This document shows positions 40,001-55,000 of a stretch of DNA of 64,000 nucleotides, in pieces. The position numbers and the translations under genes are program-made. The notes below the pieces were generated by a model, which did not search any database, was not told the origin of the DNA, and saw only the letters and a list, made by a program, of their open reading frames with translations. The first letter of the stretch is position 1. Every line of letters starts with the position of its first letter. The DNA is from Pegea sp. RAD2-039 (taxonomy: Eukaryota > Chordata > Thaliacea > Salpida > Salpidae): assembly GCA_034620365.1 (NCBI GenBank), contig JAQGEQ010000071.1, positions 4,960,001 through 5,024,000 of the forward strand. Direction: 5' to 3'.

Positions 40001-43000
40001 TTTTCTTGTGCTTTTAGTATTAAGTCAATAACATAATAATCTTTATATATCATGATAATACAAGAAGTGTTTTGAGATGATGTTGTTTAATTTGTTTTAT
40101 TATTTAAACATTTCAAATAAATACTTGATTCATTTCCAAAAACTTCAAAACTGTCCTGTTATTTGCAATTAAACTAATTATAAGTTTGCCTTTAATCACA
40201 TTTCATTATTTGTTACAAAGATTTTGCAGCTGCTTAGTTTTAAAACTAAATAATACAACTTTCAGAGCAATGAAAACGCTCCTGTTGAAGTTGACTCCTT
40301 TACAATCGAGCAGCTGAAACAATCTTCAGTGATCTATTATAAACATGATGACAGTGAAACAACATCAGATGTCTTTGAGATTAAACTAAGTGATGGAGAG
40401 CATTCAGTTACGAAAGAAATTCCAATCAAAATTCTTCCTGTTGATGATGAAACTCCGAGACTGAGTATCAATATTGGACTTGATGTGGAGATCAATGAGA
40501 CTCTAGTGATCGGTAGCAACGTCTTAGAGGTTTGCCGATTTGTTTTATCGTAGTGATTAATCATAATTTAGTTTCTGTGAAAGATTCAATCGAGTTGAAC
40601 TTTATTATTTTGATTAATCTCTTCAATTGAACTTATTAATCGATCGGATAAACTGTTAAGAACACCATCAAGTACAACTTCCTTAGTATCATTGTAACTG
40701 TTACATTAAAGGTCTAAAAGGTAAAATGGGCATTTGAAGAAAGTTACATTAAGATAAAAAAAAACTTTGAACAAAATGTCAAAAGCTCTTAAGAATATTG
40801 CTTCTCATTTTGATCATAAAGATCAGTTGAACTTTAACAAGATATATCGGTTATTTTCAGAAATTAACCTGAACTAAGTTAACTTTTGTAACTTTGTTAG
40901 CCTTTTTCTACTTTGTTTAACTCTAACCTTATCGTTAAAGTAATTTAGCAGATAAGCAACTAATGTATCTTTTTTACTGAAAAATTGGTTCATCATGTGT
41001 GCACGAAAAAGTAGAAGTCATTATGTTACCTTTCTTTTTAGCAGTTGGTATCGTCGTATACATTTAGATATTTTTCATAAAGTATCGTCAAATGCTTAAA
41101 AAATCTATTTCAGCCGATTACAATCTCATTTTGAAAATATGAAATCATAAAGATTTAAAACTAATTTAAATTTTGATAAATTAATCGAAAAAAATTAGGA
41201 ATTTCTCTGTAAAGTAATTTATTTCTAACGGCAAAACATAATTGAAATCTATAATATATAAAGTATTATTTTATTTGCATAGCTTCGATAAAATCAAACA
41301 ACGAATAATAATATATTTATCTAAATAATTAATGCTTATTAGGTAAACCGTCTTATAAGTATAGATTTTATTAAATATCCTTTACAGCGAGAACAAATTA
41401 TTTGAAACAATTTAGTTTTAAACGTTCTTTGAGTCCAATTATTCTATCAATCAGTAACCTCTTATATTTAGATAAGAAGATGATATAAGAATAAAATAAT
41501 AAAGTATTTTTTGACCAAATACTTTTAAATAAAATCTTATAAATGTTAGTGGGTAACAGTTTAATAATTTCACTAAAGAATTTTAAGGAGTCTTAAAGAG
41601 CAGCTTTAAATGTTTTGCTCTAAAGGTCTCAGTCACAAGCTGTTCAGATTGAAAGTAACGAAAAATCATCAGTAATAGTTATCTAAAGTTTAAACCAAAC
41701 AGTCTGGTCAATTAAATAAGCTTATTTAAAACGAAATAACTATCCAATACTCGACCAATGTCCACTTAGAAAGACTCTACGAGGAAATTAACGATTTCCA
41801 TTTAAGCTGGATTCTAATGCAATCACTTCGAGCAACATATAATTTGGCGCCGAGCACAAAAACTAACTTTTTCTTGGCTAGACAATTTCTACGTAATCAA
41901 TGTAATCTACTTATCAACAACAGTTTTCTACTGTGTAAAAATCCTATTATTCTTTATATTACTTTCTAAATTAGTTATTCGCTTTTCCAAATATTTCCTC
42001 TTAGTATTCGACTGATACAGATGTCTGTTTACAAATACTTCATCGGAATTGTGTATCTTTCACAGCTCAGTTAACGTGTTTGGTACACAGTTCGGTAGTT
42101 GATTGTCTTTGTTAGTTTTGCTTTGAGTGTTTTCATCCTTTATCATTTGCAAAACCTGATAAACGGAAAGAAAGAATAAATCTGATACTCTAAGAAAAGT
42201 ACATGGTCAATGCTTAAATTTGAATAAACAAGTAGATAAAAGTTTCAAATCCTTTCTGACTGTAAAAGTGTAAATAGATGACACTCACTACACTTTGAAA
42301 GGAATTTCAGCAGCTTGATTAATAGTGTTAGTAATTTGAAAAAGCAAACTCAAGCCAAGAAGTTTCAAGTAAACATCTTCTCTTGTTTTGTTTGAAGCTT
42401 TCTGAGCGCTTTAAGTGTTTGATAATTCTAGAGTTTAAATAAACATGTGTTTTTCACTTCTGATCAATTGTTAGTCTACACTTTGAAACATACTTCTACT
42501 TCCATTCACCTTCTAAAGACATAGTCTTCTTCCAGTTTATAATTTAACACTTGGGATTAAAATGAAAATTAAGAGAACATTTCTTATATATTTTAATCTC
42601 TTGTATACAAAATTGGCTTCACAAACATATGAGGGTTGATAAATAAACGATATCTGTTGTTTTTATTTCTAGTTGACTAATCGCTTTTATTAGCTGATAG
42701 AATCGAAGAAATCAAACGAGAAGATGATTTGTTTTTAATAAAATAATACTTTCCAACGAAAAGTTAAATCTAATTTACAAAAAAATAATTAAAAAATTAT
42801 TATTTCTTTTGTCAGAAAAGCAAGTTAACAATAAAGTTTTTAATCAAAATTTTTGAGCTCATCAAAATGATAGAAATAACTCTTCTGGTACCTTGTTTTA
42901 GGCAACTGATCTAGATTCCGATGACGATAAACTTCGTTACATCATTACCTACACAACACAGCAAGGAGAACTACGTCATATCAATGAGTTAGGAGAAGAG

Positions 43001-46000
43001 AAAATTCTCAAGGCTGGTGATGAGTTTGTACAAAAAGATCTAGATCAAAAGTACATCACTTATACACACACAGGTATTCAAGATTTGTTTTCTTATTTAC
43101 TCAAAATTGCATTTTTCTAAAGAATTGTACAAAGTCAGCAACAGTATGCATAGTTGTACAGCTTCTTATTTTTATGTACTTTGTGATAAAATTATTGATT
43201 ACTATTATCAAAAGATTTGTAACTCAATTGAAAAGTCAATAATTTGTTTGCTACCATATCATTGCGATTTACGATAGATTTAAAAACTAGATTCTACAAT
43301 TTAATTTTTTGTGTATGAAAAGAATTTTCAATCACTGATGAAACCATGAAACCTATAGTCGTTATCGACTTTGAATTTCACTTTTTGTGTCAATATCTTC
43401 TGTCTTAATTCATATGGCGCCAAATTTATCAGAGATAAAATCCGTTTAGACAAGTTACAAGATCAATGACTAAATTGATTTCTTCATAATTGTCTCTTTC
43501 CTATTATACAACTTTGAAGTTGTTATTTATAAGGTTAATGTTTCAATCTTCAATCTCTACATGTCACTTATGTTTTAAACTATCCAGTTATTAGCCTATG
43601 CATCTACAGAAGTCACTTATATATGCTGAGCTTGAACTAAACATGCTATTATGATATTGATTTACATTTCAGCACCTTTATAAGAATGCTTCTTTTTTAG
43701 AGAAACTTTTGCTTCTATAAAAGCTGTAATTATTTTAATTTTGCGATTCCTTTATTTCGATTGAATTGCTAGAATGTTTTGATAAAGCTTAATCTAATAT
43801 ACAAAAATAGTTTCGTCAACTACAAGTAAACTAATAAATCAAATTTAACCATCACCAATGAAACTTTAACACTTCAGTCAACTTATGTAAATCGGATACA
43901 ACGTATTCTAGGATAGCAAATAGCGGCTAAGCTCAATGTAGTTATTGATGATAATCGCCCACCAAACTTTAGCTTAAAATGAGACACTTTAACTAGTTGT
44001 TTAGGTTTTAAAAAGTATCAAATAACACCGAGATATTTTTTTGTTTGCAATTTGTAAACTTTCTCTCTAACAATCATAAAAGTAAATTTAGTATAGAAAT
44101 TCATTCTGCCTTTTTAGAAAAAAAATGTTATCTTGTCATATATTAAACTTTGAATACTTTTTTTGTTTATTAATTTTTATTTAATTAGTTTCAATACTTT
44201 TACTATTCGTAGAAAAAATAAAGTTTTTGTTTAGTTTCTTTAAGTGGAAAATCGAAAAGCGAAAGCGTTTTAAAACACTTCTTTACTCTTATATGAAATT
44301 TAGATTCGATAACACATGTAAAAATTCAAAGTTAATGCTTCTATGTTGACACAGGATTAGAAGGAATCCAGGACATGTTCAAATTTGATGTAACTGACGG
44401 TAAAAATCCTCTTATTGATCGCTACTTCTTCTTCGAAATCGCAAATATGGATGAAAGTTTCCCAGAAGTTGTTAACAAAGGTGTAACCTTAAAGGAAGGA
44501 GGGAAAGTCACGTTGACAACTGGTAAATGACAAAAAATTTTAACTGTAAAAGTCATATTCATTCTTCAATAAGATAAAATATCAAGACTTGTTTTCTACT
44601 GAATTGATATTTTGTAGAAATCCTTAGCACAGCTGATATCAACAACAACGATGAAGACTTAACTTTTAGAATAAAAGCTGCACCTGCAAGAGGTCACTTA
44701 GAATCAACTGATAATCCTGGCTTACCTATCACTACATTTACGCAGCTCGAATTAGCAGGTTAGAAAAACGGATCTGATCTAAAATAACAAGCTTTTCGCT
44801 GTGTTCAATTATCAAAAATAACAGATAAAAATATCTCAAATTTATCTTTTATTTGAATACTGATTAAACTAATACATAAAGAATAACATTTTTTTCTTAA
44901 AACTTGAATATATTTTCCAACGCTTTTCACAAAATAGTTTTAAAATCGAATCAAAGATTCTTTAAAAAGTACAAAGTATAGCAAGCTACTTATAAACTTT
45001 GATTAGTCATAGAAAAGAAAACTTTTTTGAAATTGTTTTCTGTCGAATTTTTTCTTTAAAGATAACATCTTTCATTAAACTACAAATAAAAATCAGTTTA
45101 TTTTGTAATCGATTTTGGTATTCTCAAAAGCAGTTTCTATTTTAAGCCTTCAAAGAACTTTATTCACGTTAATACCTGTTGCAAGAATTATCTGATTTAC
45201 TTTTGATAATTCGCAGGCAACAAAATCAACTACGTACATACCGGAGATGATGAAGTCAAAATGGATAGTTTTGAGTTTGAAGTGACTGATGGGTATAATC
45301 CTGTGTATCGTACATTCCGAATTTCTATCTCAGATGTTGACAACAAAAAACCAGTTGTTACAATTAGTAAGGTGCAAGTGAAAGAAGGAAGTAGTAAACT
45401 AATCACACCGTTTGAGCTGAAAGGTAAGATTTTGATTTATGAAAGACTTCGTAATATTAAGTTCTATAAAGTATTTATTAAAGTAAACTACACCAACTGT
45501 TTTTAGCTAAACAAACAATATATAAAGTTTGTTGTAAAAATTACTTGATCTTTATAAAAGTTGTTTAAAGATAAATTGTTTAATCATTTGAATGTCATAC
45601 GAAGTTATTTTAAGTTATTTTATAGTTGTTATCATAACAGCTAATATCGAAAATTAATTACTATGATTTAAACTTTTTTTTAATATTGATAAAATTATTT
45701 TGCTCTCCAAAATTCTTTAGTTTGAACTTTCATAAATAACTTTAAAAACCTAAAAATTAAATAGTAGTCTGTCTTCAAACGAAATTAATAAGATTTTTAT
45801 GCAACTAACAGATACTAAATATCTGATTAAGAAAATAATTGTGAAATTTATCTGACATAGCGTATCAAAACTTCAAACTGAAAACATATCAATACTTTGA
45901 TAAGTATCTTCAACAATTTTTTATAATGTAACATTGCTAACTTGTGCAGTTGATGATCGAGACACAGATGATGAGTTGTTAGTGATCCGAATTACTCAGA

Positions 46001-49000
46001 TACCGATGCATGGTAAAATAGTAAAGAATAAAGATAAATCAGTTCGCAAGTTTACCATGGTTGATTTAAATGAGAACCGAATCTCGTATAAACATGATGG
46101 TTCTGAAACTACTTCCGATAGTTTCTCACTTGTTGTTAGTGACGGGACTCACGATGATTTCTATGTCTTCCCAAATACATCATTTGTGACACGTGACCCA
46201 CAAACGATGAAAATTGAAATTATTTCTGTTGATAACAAAATTCCTCAACTTGTTCGAAATCGAGCTGCTCCTATGCTCTCGATACTTAAAGATGGAAGAA
46301 GAGGATTCAAATTCACTAAAAACTTCCTCCGAGTTTCAGATAAAGACTCTGAAACATCAAGCTTAACTTATCTCATTACAAGACCTACTCAACATGGTGA
46401 TGTGGTGAATTTTTCACCAGATTTTAAAGGAAAACCGATTTCATACTTCACTCAAGGTCAGTATATTTTCTTTTCATTTGTTGATAAATGAAGAAGCTCT
46501 CAATTACTAAAACATGAAATCTTATACTTAAGTCTTTGATCTTAGACAATTGATACTTTGTGTTATTTTTAGATGTTACAGTGTTATGTTTAATTAGATA
46601 TTTTTCTCAACTAACTTATTTTTATGTACACTACATATAGTTCATCAAGTATAAATATTGAACAAGCTTTGTAAACGAAGGTTTGGTTCCTTCTTCATTA
46701 CTTTCATAATAAAAGATAACGATAATAATTTATCGTCGTTGTTTATATAGTACAAGTGCTCAGACGCTCTTATCCAGAATTTAACTCATCTGTGTTGAAT
46801 ATTCTTTAGGTCAGATAAAAACAATATTTACTTGTCGTGACTTTACCTTGAGATCATTTCTTCAAAAATTTCTCTTCTAAAAGTTGCCAAACTTTTTTCT
46901 TCGTACGAAACGAAGCATGCATTTCTGTTGAAGTATATAGTAACAACCATCAATATATCTCGACTTTATTCAGCTATTATTTATCAATTCTCTATCAAGT
47001 ACTAGGTTTTACCTTTTCAAACTAATGTTAAGCTGACTAAGTGTAAAGAACGGAAGATAGGAAGATTACATTACTTTCCTTCTAAGATTATCTTGTTCTA
47101 CGATTATCAAAAATTTGTCAGATATTAGATAAATTTTTTCACCTAAAACGGCTTAGATATAACTTTATAATCAAACGACTGTTGTGTTTGCAAGAGACAT
47201 TTTTGTGAAAGAAATATTTCTCTTTCAATCAATCTGAATTCAAAATCAATATAGCCTATCGTGGGAAAACTACTTTGACCTTTCCGTCTTGTATGTAAAT
47301 GTTAAATGTAAATAAAAGTCCCGCAAAGTGAAAGTAAAATACAGCATTTATCATTTCAACTAATTAACGTGTATCTTTTTGTTTCTCTTCATTTATTAAT
47401 TATTTTCAATTAAAGTTTTTCTTTACCTTTTTTAACAGTGAAACTAAAACGCTCTGAATAATTTATGATTCTTCAAAACCTTTAGCGAAATATTGTCAAA
47501 TAGAAACGAGTAGTTTTAAAACGGCGCTATGGAATATTTATATAGCAAATAGTTTGCATAATTTATTCATAGATTCGCTTTAGAGAAAATCACTTCAGCA
47601 TTTGATAAATAGCTTATCATTAGATTGTTTTAAACATCGTTTACAAAACTGTTAGTTTAAAACAATATATTTGATTGTTATTTCTCACAAATGGCTTTTT
47701 GATTGCAGATGACATCAACAACATGACTATTTACTATTTACTGGATGAAAGCTCAAATGCAACCAGTGATAAGTTCGTTTTTTCCATCATTGACGACGGT
47801 TAGTTCAAACTTCAATCTTTTTTTTGCTTTTTTGCACAAATTCAATGTTTAAACATTTAGAAAATCGAAAATAAGTTATAGAATTTAAAAAATCTGATTA
47901 TTTAAAAAGTTAATGAAATAAATGTTTGTATTTGATTGAGATGAAGAATAAGTTTTGATAAAATCTTTAAATTTAATTAAAGATCTAAAAACGTTTGAAG
48001 ATAATCTTATATTTATTTCAAATTTTGCAGCTCTAAGCTTAATTCCATTAACTATATTAACTAGATTATTATTTTTTAAGCAAATTCTTCATTCAATAGA
48101 AATTCTTTGAATTAAAGATTTGATAATTGATTGAATAGAATAAAAACTGTCTGAAAAAAGTCGATTTGTTTAATTTTGATTTTATTTAAACACATTTTTG
48201 TTACAGTAAGTCTGTGGTGCTCCTTAAGTTTCTATTTTTAGTAAAGTAAAGTAATTCTAACTAAAAAAATATTTCGTTTAATTTTTTCATATTAACAAAT
48301 TCATATATTAAACAAATCAGTTTTTGCCAAACTTGAAAATAAGATTTCTTAAGTTTAAATCATGAAATTTTACTGATCTTAGCTACTAATGATTACCTTA
48401 TATAAAAACTACAACGGCCTTTGAATAATTCTCAAAATTCAGACTGTAATTTATACTTTTAATTCTTTTAATTAAAACAGGTTAGAATAACATTCGATTG
48501 AAATTGTTTTAAAAAGTTTTTTAGTTTCAATTTAAATCGAAATATGAGGAGTATGATTCTGAATTTTTTTATTTTTTTGAGTTATTCTGAAGAGACTTAG
48601 ATCGAAAAATATTTAGGTTTTACATTTCGATGTCTACCGTGAGTGTTACTTCAAACAGCTGGCTGAAATTAACATCAGACTCTATCAAATACCGCTTACG
48701 TTTGATCTAGACACTAGATCTTTTCAAAATTCTACCGAAGTCTATACTTGTCCAGATTTTAAAGAAAACTATTCATTTCAAGTTATTGTGGATGAAAAAG
48801 CTCAAGAGTTAGTTTTTATACAACAAGTTTTTGGTAGACATTTGCTTATTAGAAATTTGAACATCAACATATGAAAAATATGAAAATGTCTTTCTCATGG
48901 GAACTGGATTTGGCTCTGAAGTCTGAAGTATCACTTTAACAATTGAATGAAAAGAAAGTGACTTTAATTTTGAAATACTTAACAACAATTTATCACGAAT

Positions 49001-52000
49001 AACTATTCATAAGCCAGTTATATTTTCATTAGTCAAACAACATATTTAACTAGAAAACTATATAGCAAACTGAAGTTGTATTGTCTGTTCATTTCGACAA
49101 ATTCATATTTAGTATTTTAGTAAAATCAAAATTCCTCAGCAACATGATTATTACAAAATGATTTCAGTTTCATTTGACAATCTTTACAAAATTAGGACAT
49201 TGTTCCTTTTTAATGTTGAATTAGGATTAGTGCACGCAATAGATAATTTATTTTACTTTCATTTTTCAAAAGTGCCTTAAAAATTTTTCCCAATAAAAAA
49301 TTCATCTTAACTCTATAAAACATTTATCAGATAGATAGTAAAGGGCAAAATATCCGCTTTTAAAATTCCATGATCTTCAATAAAACGTATTCATACTTAA
49401 GACTAAACTTTTTTGCAGTAAATTATATTAAGCAAACATAAAAAACAGCTACAAAGAGCTGTTATATAATCTTTAGTTATAAAACGAGATTAATCAAACA
49501 ATTTAACTGAACATAGTTTAACTGATCTTCCTCATCTCATTTATCTTCAATAGCTTGATGAAAGACTTTTAGGTAGGGTCGAAAAGTTGACTACGTTCAA
49601 CTACAAAGTCAAAATTGAGTTTTTTGTTTTACAATTCCATTAAATTATGTGTTTAAGACATATTAAATAAGATGAAGATGTTGTTTATAGTATTTTTTAA
49701 AACTAATTACTTTTTTACAAAAATTAAAATAAACCTCATGACTTGCTCTATAAGAAATTTGCAAAAGACAAAGCAATAAAGTTTATGTTCTTACCTAAAA
49801 TTATCAAATTTTTCGGACGTCTGATTCTTTGTTTAATATTTGTTACTCAAATCACTACGACAGTTTTATTGTAAAGCAGTAACTGAAGTGTTTACAAACC
49901 TTACTGTTGATTTTTATGCAAACAGAACTCTATCTTGGAATTCAATATTTCTTGAGAGAGAACCTTGTTGATGTCAATTAGTAGCTAAACAAGCACCATA
50001 AATTGCAGAATTATTTACAAAGTCAATGTTTGTCGTTAAGATAACATTCAACATAATAAAAACAAACTTGAGTTGTTAAACAAGCTTATAAATGTTTAAA
50101 ATGTTGCTTGCTATATTTAGTTTTTTGTTAACTACCTTAATTTTGTAATCTATACCTCAAAAATGTTCAAGCAAAAAACAAACTCTTTTAATAGATTAAC
50201 TATTTTTTAACTTTTTATATTTTAAAGCGAAATATAATTTGAAATTGATAATGTATAAAGGAAGAATTTGGAATAGCATTGATAGTTATAGTTAGAGCTA
50301 TACAAAATTAAAAAATTCGAAGAAATTATTTTAATTTAAAGCTGGTAAGAACAATCAAAATTTTTAATTTTTTTGTAGGTGAAAATGAATTGTCTGAGCA
50401 AGTGTTCAATTTAAACTGGGCGGTTATATCGTTAGAAAATGCTACTTATAAAGTTAATGAAACTGAAAAATATCTACAAATTACATTACTTCGTCGAGGT
50501 TACTTAGGAGAAACCTCTTTTGTTAGTAAGTTGCAGAAGAAACTTATATAAGATCTGTAAATACTTTGTTAAATTGCGATTTATTTTTATGTCTAATACT
50601 TTTATTGAGAGCTACTTTTTGTGTTTCAAGCAATCGCAACGAGAAACGGGTCAGCAAAATCAGACGTGGATTTTGTTGGTAAATTGTCAAGTCAAGTTCA
50701 GTTTAATCCTGGCCAATCTGTTGCTACATGGAAAGTTAGAATCTTACAGGTAACGATCATTATTCAAAAACTACTATTAAAATAAAAGAAGAATAATAAT
50801 AACGTGCTTAAAGGATGAAAATTATGAAAAAGAAGAACATTTTTTTATTGATCTTTCTCAACCAGTTATGTCAATTCTTGAAGAGCCGAAATTTGCGAGG
50901 ATAACAATAACAGATCAAGAAGATGGTAAGACTTGTTTGAATTATCAAAACAATCAAGCCAACAACATTTATCAAAACTTTGATTGTTATAACCTTGCAT
51001 AAAAAATAAATATTTAAATTAGTTTTTGTATAAACTAAAGTCAAGTGTTTAGATTAACTGTTGAAGTACTTGAGTAATTAATTTCTACTATTATTAGCTG
51101 TATGGTAATTAAACTTCATCAAATAGAATCGACTGTCTTCATACCAAAGAAAGCTTATAAGATAGAGGAAAAACACGGGAAGTTTATGGTACCTGTTCAT
51201 CGTAGTGGAGATCTTTCTATTGAACTCATGGTGATCTGCTACACCGCATCAAGTTAGTGTTTAACCTCTAAATCATCAATTGCTGTAATTATCATTTTCT
51301 GATCTTAAATTTTTAAGCATTGACAAAATTAAATGTAATGAGCTGAAATTTTCAACAAGATTTATTTGTTCTTGTCATTTTTACAATATGTTTAGTAATT
51401 AAAAAGTAATTGAAGACAAGATTTGTAGATGTTACCCAACAACCTGACACTTATATGAGATTTTATTAAAGAGCTTTTGGCATTGATTAAGTATTGATAT
51501 ATGTCTTTAATTATATTTTTATAATAAGTAATAAAGTAGACTCACACTTCTGGATTCAAGGACTCTCAATTTTTAACGATATAATTCGTGTTTAATTCTG
51601 TAGCCGAGGAGTTTTTACAACATTAGTAGCTGATTCGACCACACTAAGTGTGTGCCCTCATATAGAGCTTGAACCAGTCTCGCTTCTGCTTTAAACAGTT
51701 AAAACTAAAATCTATTAATCATAACTAAGAGTTAAAAAATGATATATCAGAGAACTTGTAAAGATTAATTATTTTTTCTGTAAAAATGTTTCAATTTAAC
51801 AATTTAATATCAGATTATGTTTTGATAAAAGATAAAAATGAAATTGTATTCTAAATCAGTAAACAAAAAACGACAAAATGTGAAAAATATATCTAACTTT
51901 CAAAAGCTTGTCCTCCTGATAAGCCAACTTTTAATATTTATCTTAATCCCACTATCAAATTATCTTCCAAAGACTTGAGTTTTACTATCAGTAAGCGAAA

Positions 52001-55000
52001 CGGAAACTCCTAAGAGTCGGAAATTTAGAGAATATCTAAAAACAATAAACCTAGATCAACAAATGTCTATAAATGAATCATTTATTTTTTTATTTCCAAC
52101 CTCAATATCTACAAATACTCAGTATAGAAAATGAGTCATTAAGATAAAACTGATCCTCTTGTTATGTAATCTGTTATATCTTATCCATTATTTTTTCCGG
52201 CTTACGTATAAGACCTGAAAAAGTTTGCTAAACAGTCCAACACAGATTTCCTGTCTCTCTGTCTTCTTCCTTTATAAGCTATAAAGTCTTATTTCATTTT
52301 AATCTAAATCATATTATATGTCTTGGGATTGAGATATGAACAGTTTATTTTACTTTTAGATTAAGATTAATTGTAATTTAATACTTACAAACTTAAACTA
52401 CATTTTATTTATTTTTGTGACGGTATCCACAATTAAAATATTTTGCAAGAACTTTATATCAAACAATACTTTAATTTAAACAACTTTTTGTTTGGTTTTT
52501 TGTAAGAATGGTATTTGTTAAACTGATTTTAAACATTATGTAACAAATTCAAAATATTGATAAAAGTATACAAATAAAGATACTTTTTTCAGGTTCATAC
52601 TTTTGTATGCATTAATAGCAAAACTTCTAAAAGGAACTAATTTTTCATTCAAAAACTTAATCAACTAAAAACCAACTTTAATTGTACAATATTGGCAGAG
52701 AAATGAATTTTTTATAAATTTAAATCAAACAAGTGTCGATGAAAATAAAACAAGTATAAACTGCTTTATTTCTGTTTATGTGTAACAGTTAAATAACTTA
52801 CAGCTGCAATTCTCATCAAAAAAGTATGAAATAAACTTTATTAATTTGAACTAGTCTGGTAAAGTTATAATATCATCAATTTTAATAACCTTCGAACTTT
52901 GAATAAAGCACAAAGTTTTATTAAAAACCAGTTACTTAGACTTGCCAACTTAATCTATAAGAACTCTATAACCAATAGCACCACGGCAAAAAACTTGTTT
53001 TACAAACAAGTTGCGTGCTTGGTGGTCTAGGTTGCTGAATACTCACCTGCGAATAGCAAGACCGAGTGAACAGTTACCTTAATGATAGCGTATATACTAT
53101 AAAAAAGTAGCAAGTTACAGTAACAAGTAACGCTTTTGCAAAAGTAAACTTTAAGAGCAAAATATTCTCAATTAAAGTACGTAAAATCGATTTTTTAATT
53201 AGTAAATGTCATTTCAGGGTAACACAGTTGAATGTTTACACTAATGTCTAATTATTTTATTCATTTTTTGTCTGACAGCAATTATTCTAACAATTATTTT
53301 TTCAAAGTAAGTTTTGGTAGCAATCAAGATAATACTTTTAAAAAAATTGAATATTTGTTTTAAACACTAAAGCGAAAAGAAAGTGAAAGTTACAAATAGA
53401 ATGTAATAAATTTGTGAACTTTGTAGATTTAAAATTGCTGTAATCTAATAAAAATCCTCCTAAACATTTTGTTTTATTGACAGTAACAGCAACTGGTACA
53501 ACATCATCAACTGTAGGATCATTTAAAGACTTTATAAGCAGAGCTGAAAACCATAACAGTTTAATCAGGTCTTTTGTGGAAAGGAAGATACAAAGAACAC
53601 CATCATCTACTTTTACTTTCATTTCCACAGATTTTCTCAAAACGAATCAGAGAAGTTTTGTCCTGTTGTAATAATTGACGACTCGTTGTATGAACCAGAA
53701 GAAAAGTTCCATGTAAAACTGACATCTGTGATGAATGGAAGACTCGGTAACTTCTCAGAAGTGGAGGTCACCATCATGCCGGACACAAATGATGGTTGGT
53801 GTCTAATATCAACATAACAAAATTTGATATGTTATTTGTAGAACCAATTTTCTATTTTGACAAACCAAGTTATGAAATTGATGAAAGCGCTGGCCAATTA
53901 GAAGTTCTTGTTTGGAGAACAGGGACAGATTTAACACAAACTGCTTCTGTCACAGTTCAATCGCGTAAAAGTGACCCCGAGTCAGCAACCGGTGAGTTCC
54001 CCCTCATTTTATTAAACTAATATTTCAAAGAATCTATATTAACTCTTTCCAAAAGACCCCTTTCAAAAGAGCCCAGATAATTAATTCCCAAAAACTGTAA
54101 ACTTCTTGTTAAAGCTTTTATAACTCTAATTTCTTACATAAGAGGTTTTTCTACCTTTAGTAGATGAAGAGAACATATTTTATTCTTGTAAAAAATATTA
54201 AGTTTGAAAATCATTGAATGAAGCAGCAGGTCATAAGATACCTTGAATGATAAATCTTTTTATGAAAACGGTTTTTCGTTGAAATTAAGTTTTTCAAGTC
54301 ATATTTATATTAATTAAAATATAAAGTATCTTTGCTTGGCAAGAGTTTATTTATCCTTAATTTGGGTGAGCTTATAAAGAAAGAAGATTATTGATTTATT
54401 AAAAGACACTACTCTAATAAACAATTATATTTAAAAATCGAAATGATGATGGAGATTGTTTCACCTAAAGCATGATGAATCATTCACAAGTTCAAATAAA
54501 TTGTTACTTAATGTAAGAATTTAATTTCAAAATGTATAAAATTGCTTGGAACAATTTAGATTGACTTTTATAATTAACTTTGTTATCATTTATTAGTATT
54601 TATAAGTTTTAAAATTAAAAAAATTATTTTTATAAAATCAAATAAAAGTATTAACACCTGTTGCTGATGGGTGGGCTTTTATTACTTGTTGTGGGTAAAG
54701 TTTTAAATATTTAATCTCAGCACCTTTCTATTTCCGATTTTATAATATTGGCTGAGATAATGAGATTAAAATCTAAAGAATTCGTCAACATTATGACAAG
54801 TACCTTTTATAATTGCATTTACTAATCTATTTGTTTGAATATTTTTAAAGCTTAATTTTTTCAAGAAGCTGGTATATATTTAATAATCTAAATAAATCTT
54901 TAAGTAAATCTCTTCAAAATATTTTTGCTCTATAGATATATTAAGTACATGTAACATCTTCCAATAACTTTCATAACTATGAAGTGTTTTTCTATGACGA

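Noticed and set aside
41840-43426. AATTTGGCGCC at about 41841 and its inverse at 43416, flanking gene B exon 14
   Set aside because: An 11-bp inverted pair 1.6 kb apart, with an E2F-like core, is plausible by chance; nothing else supports an element.
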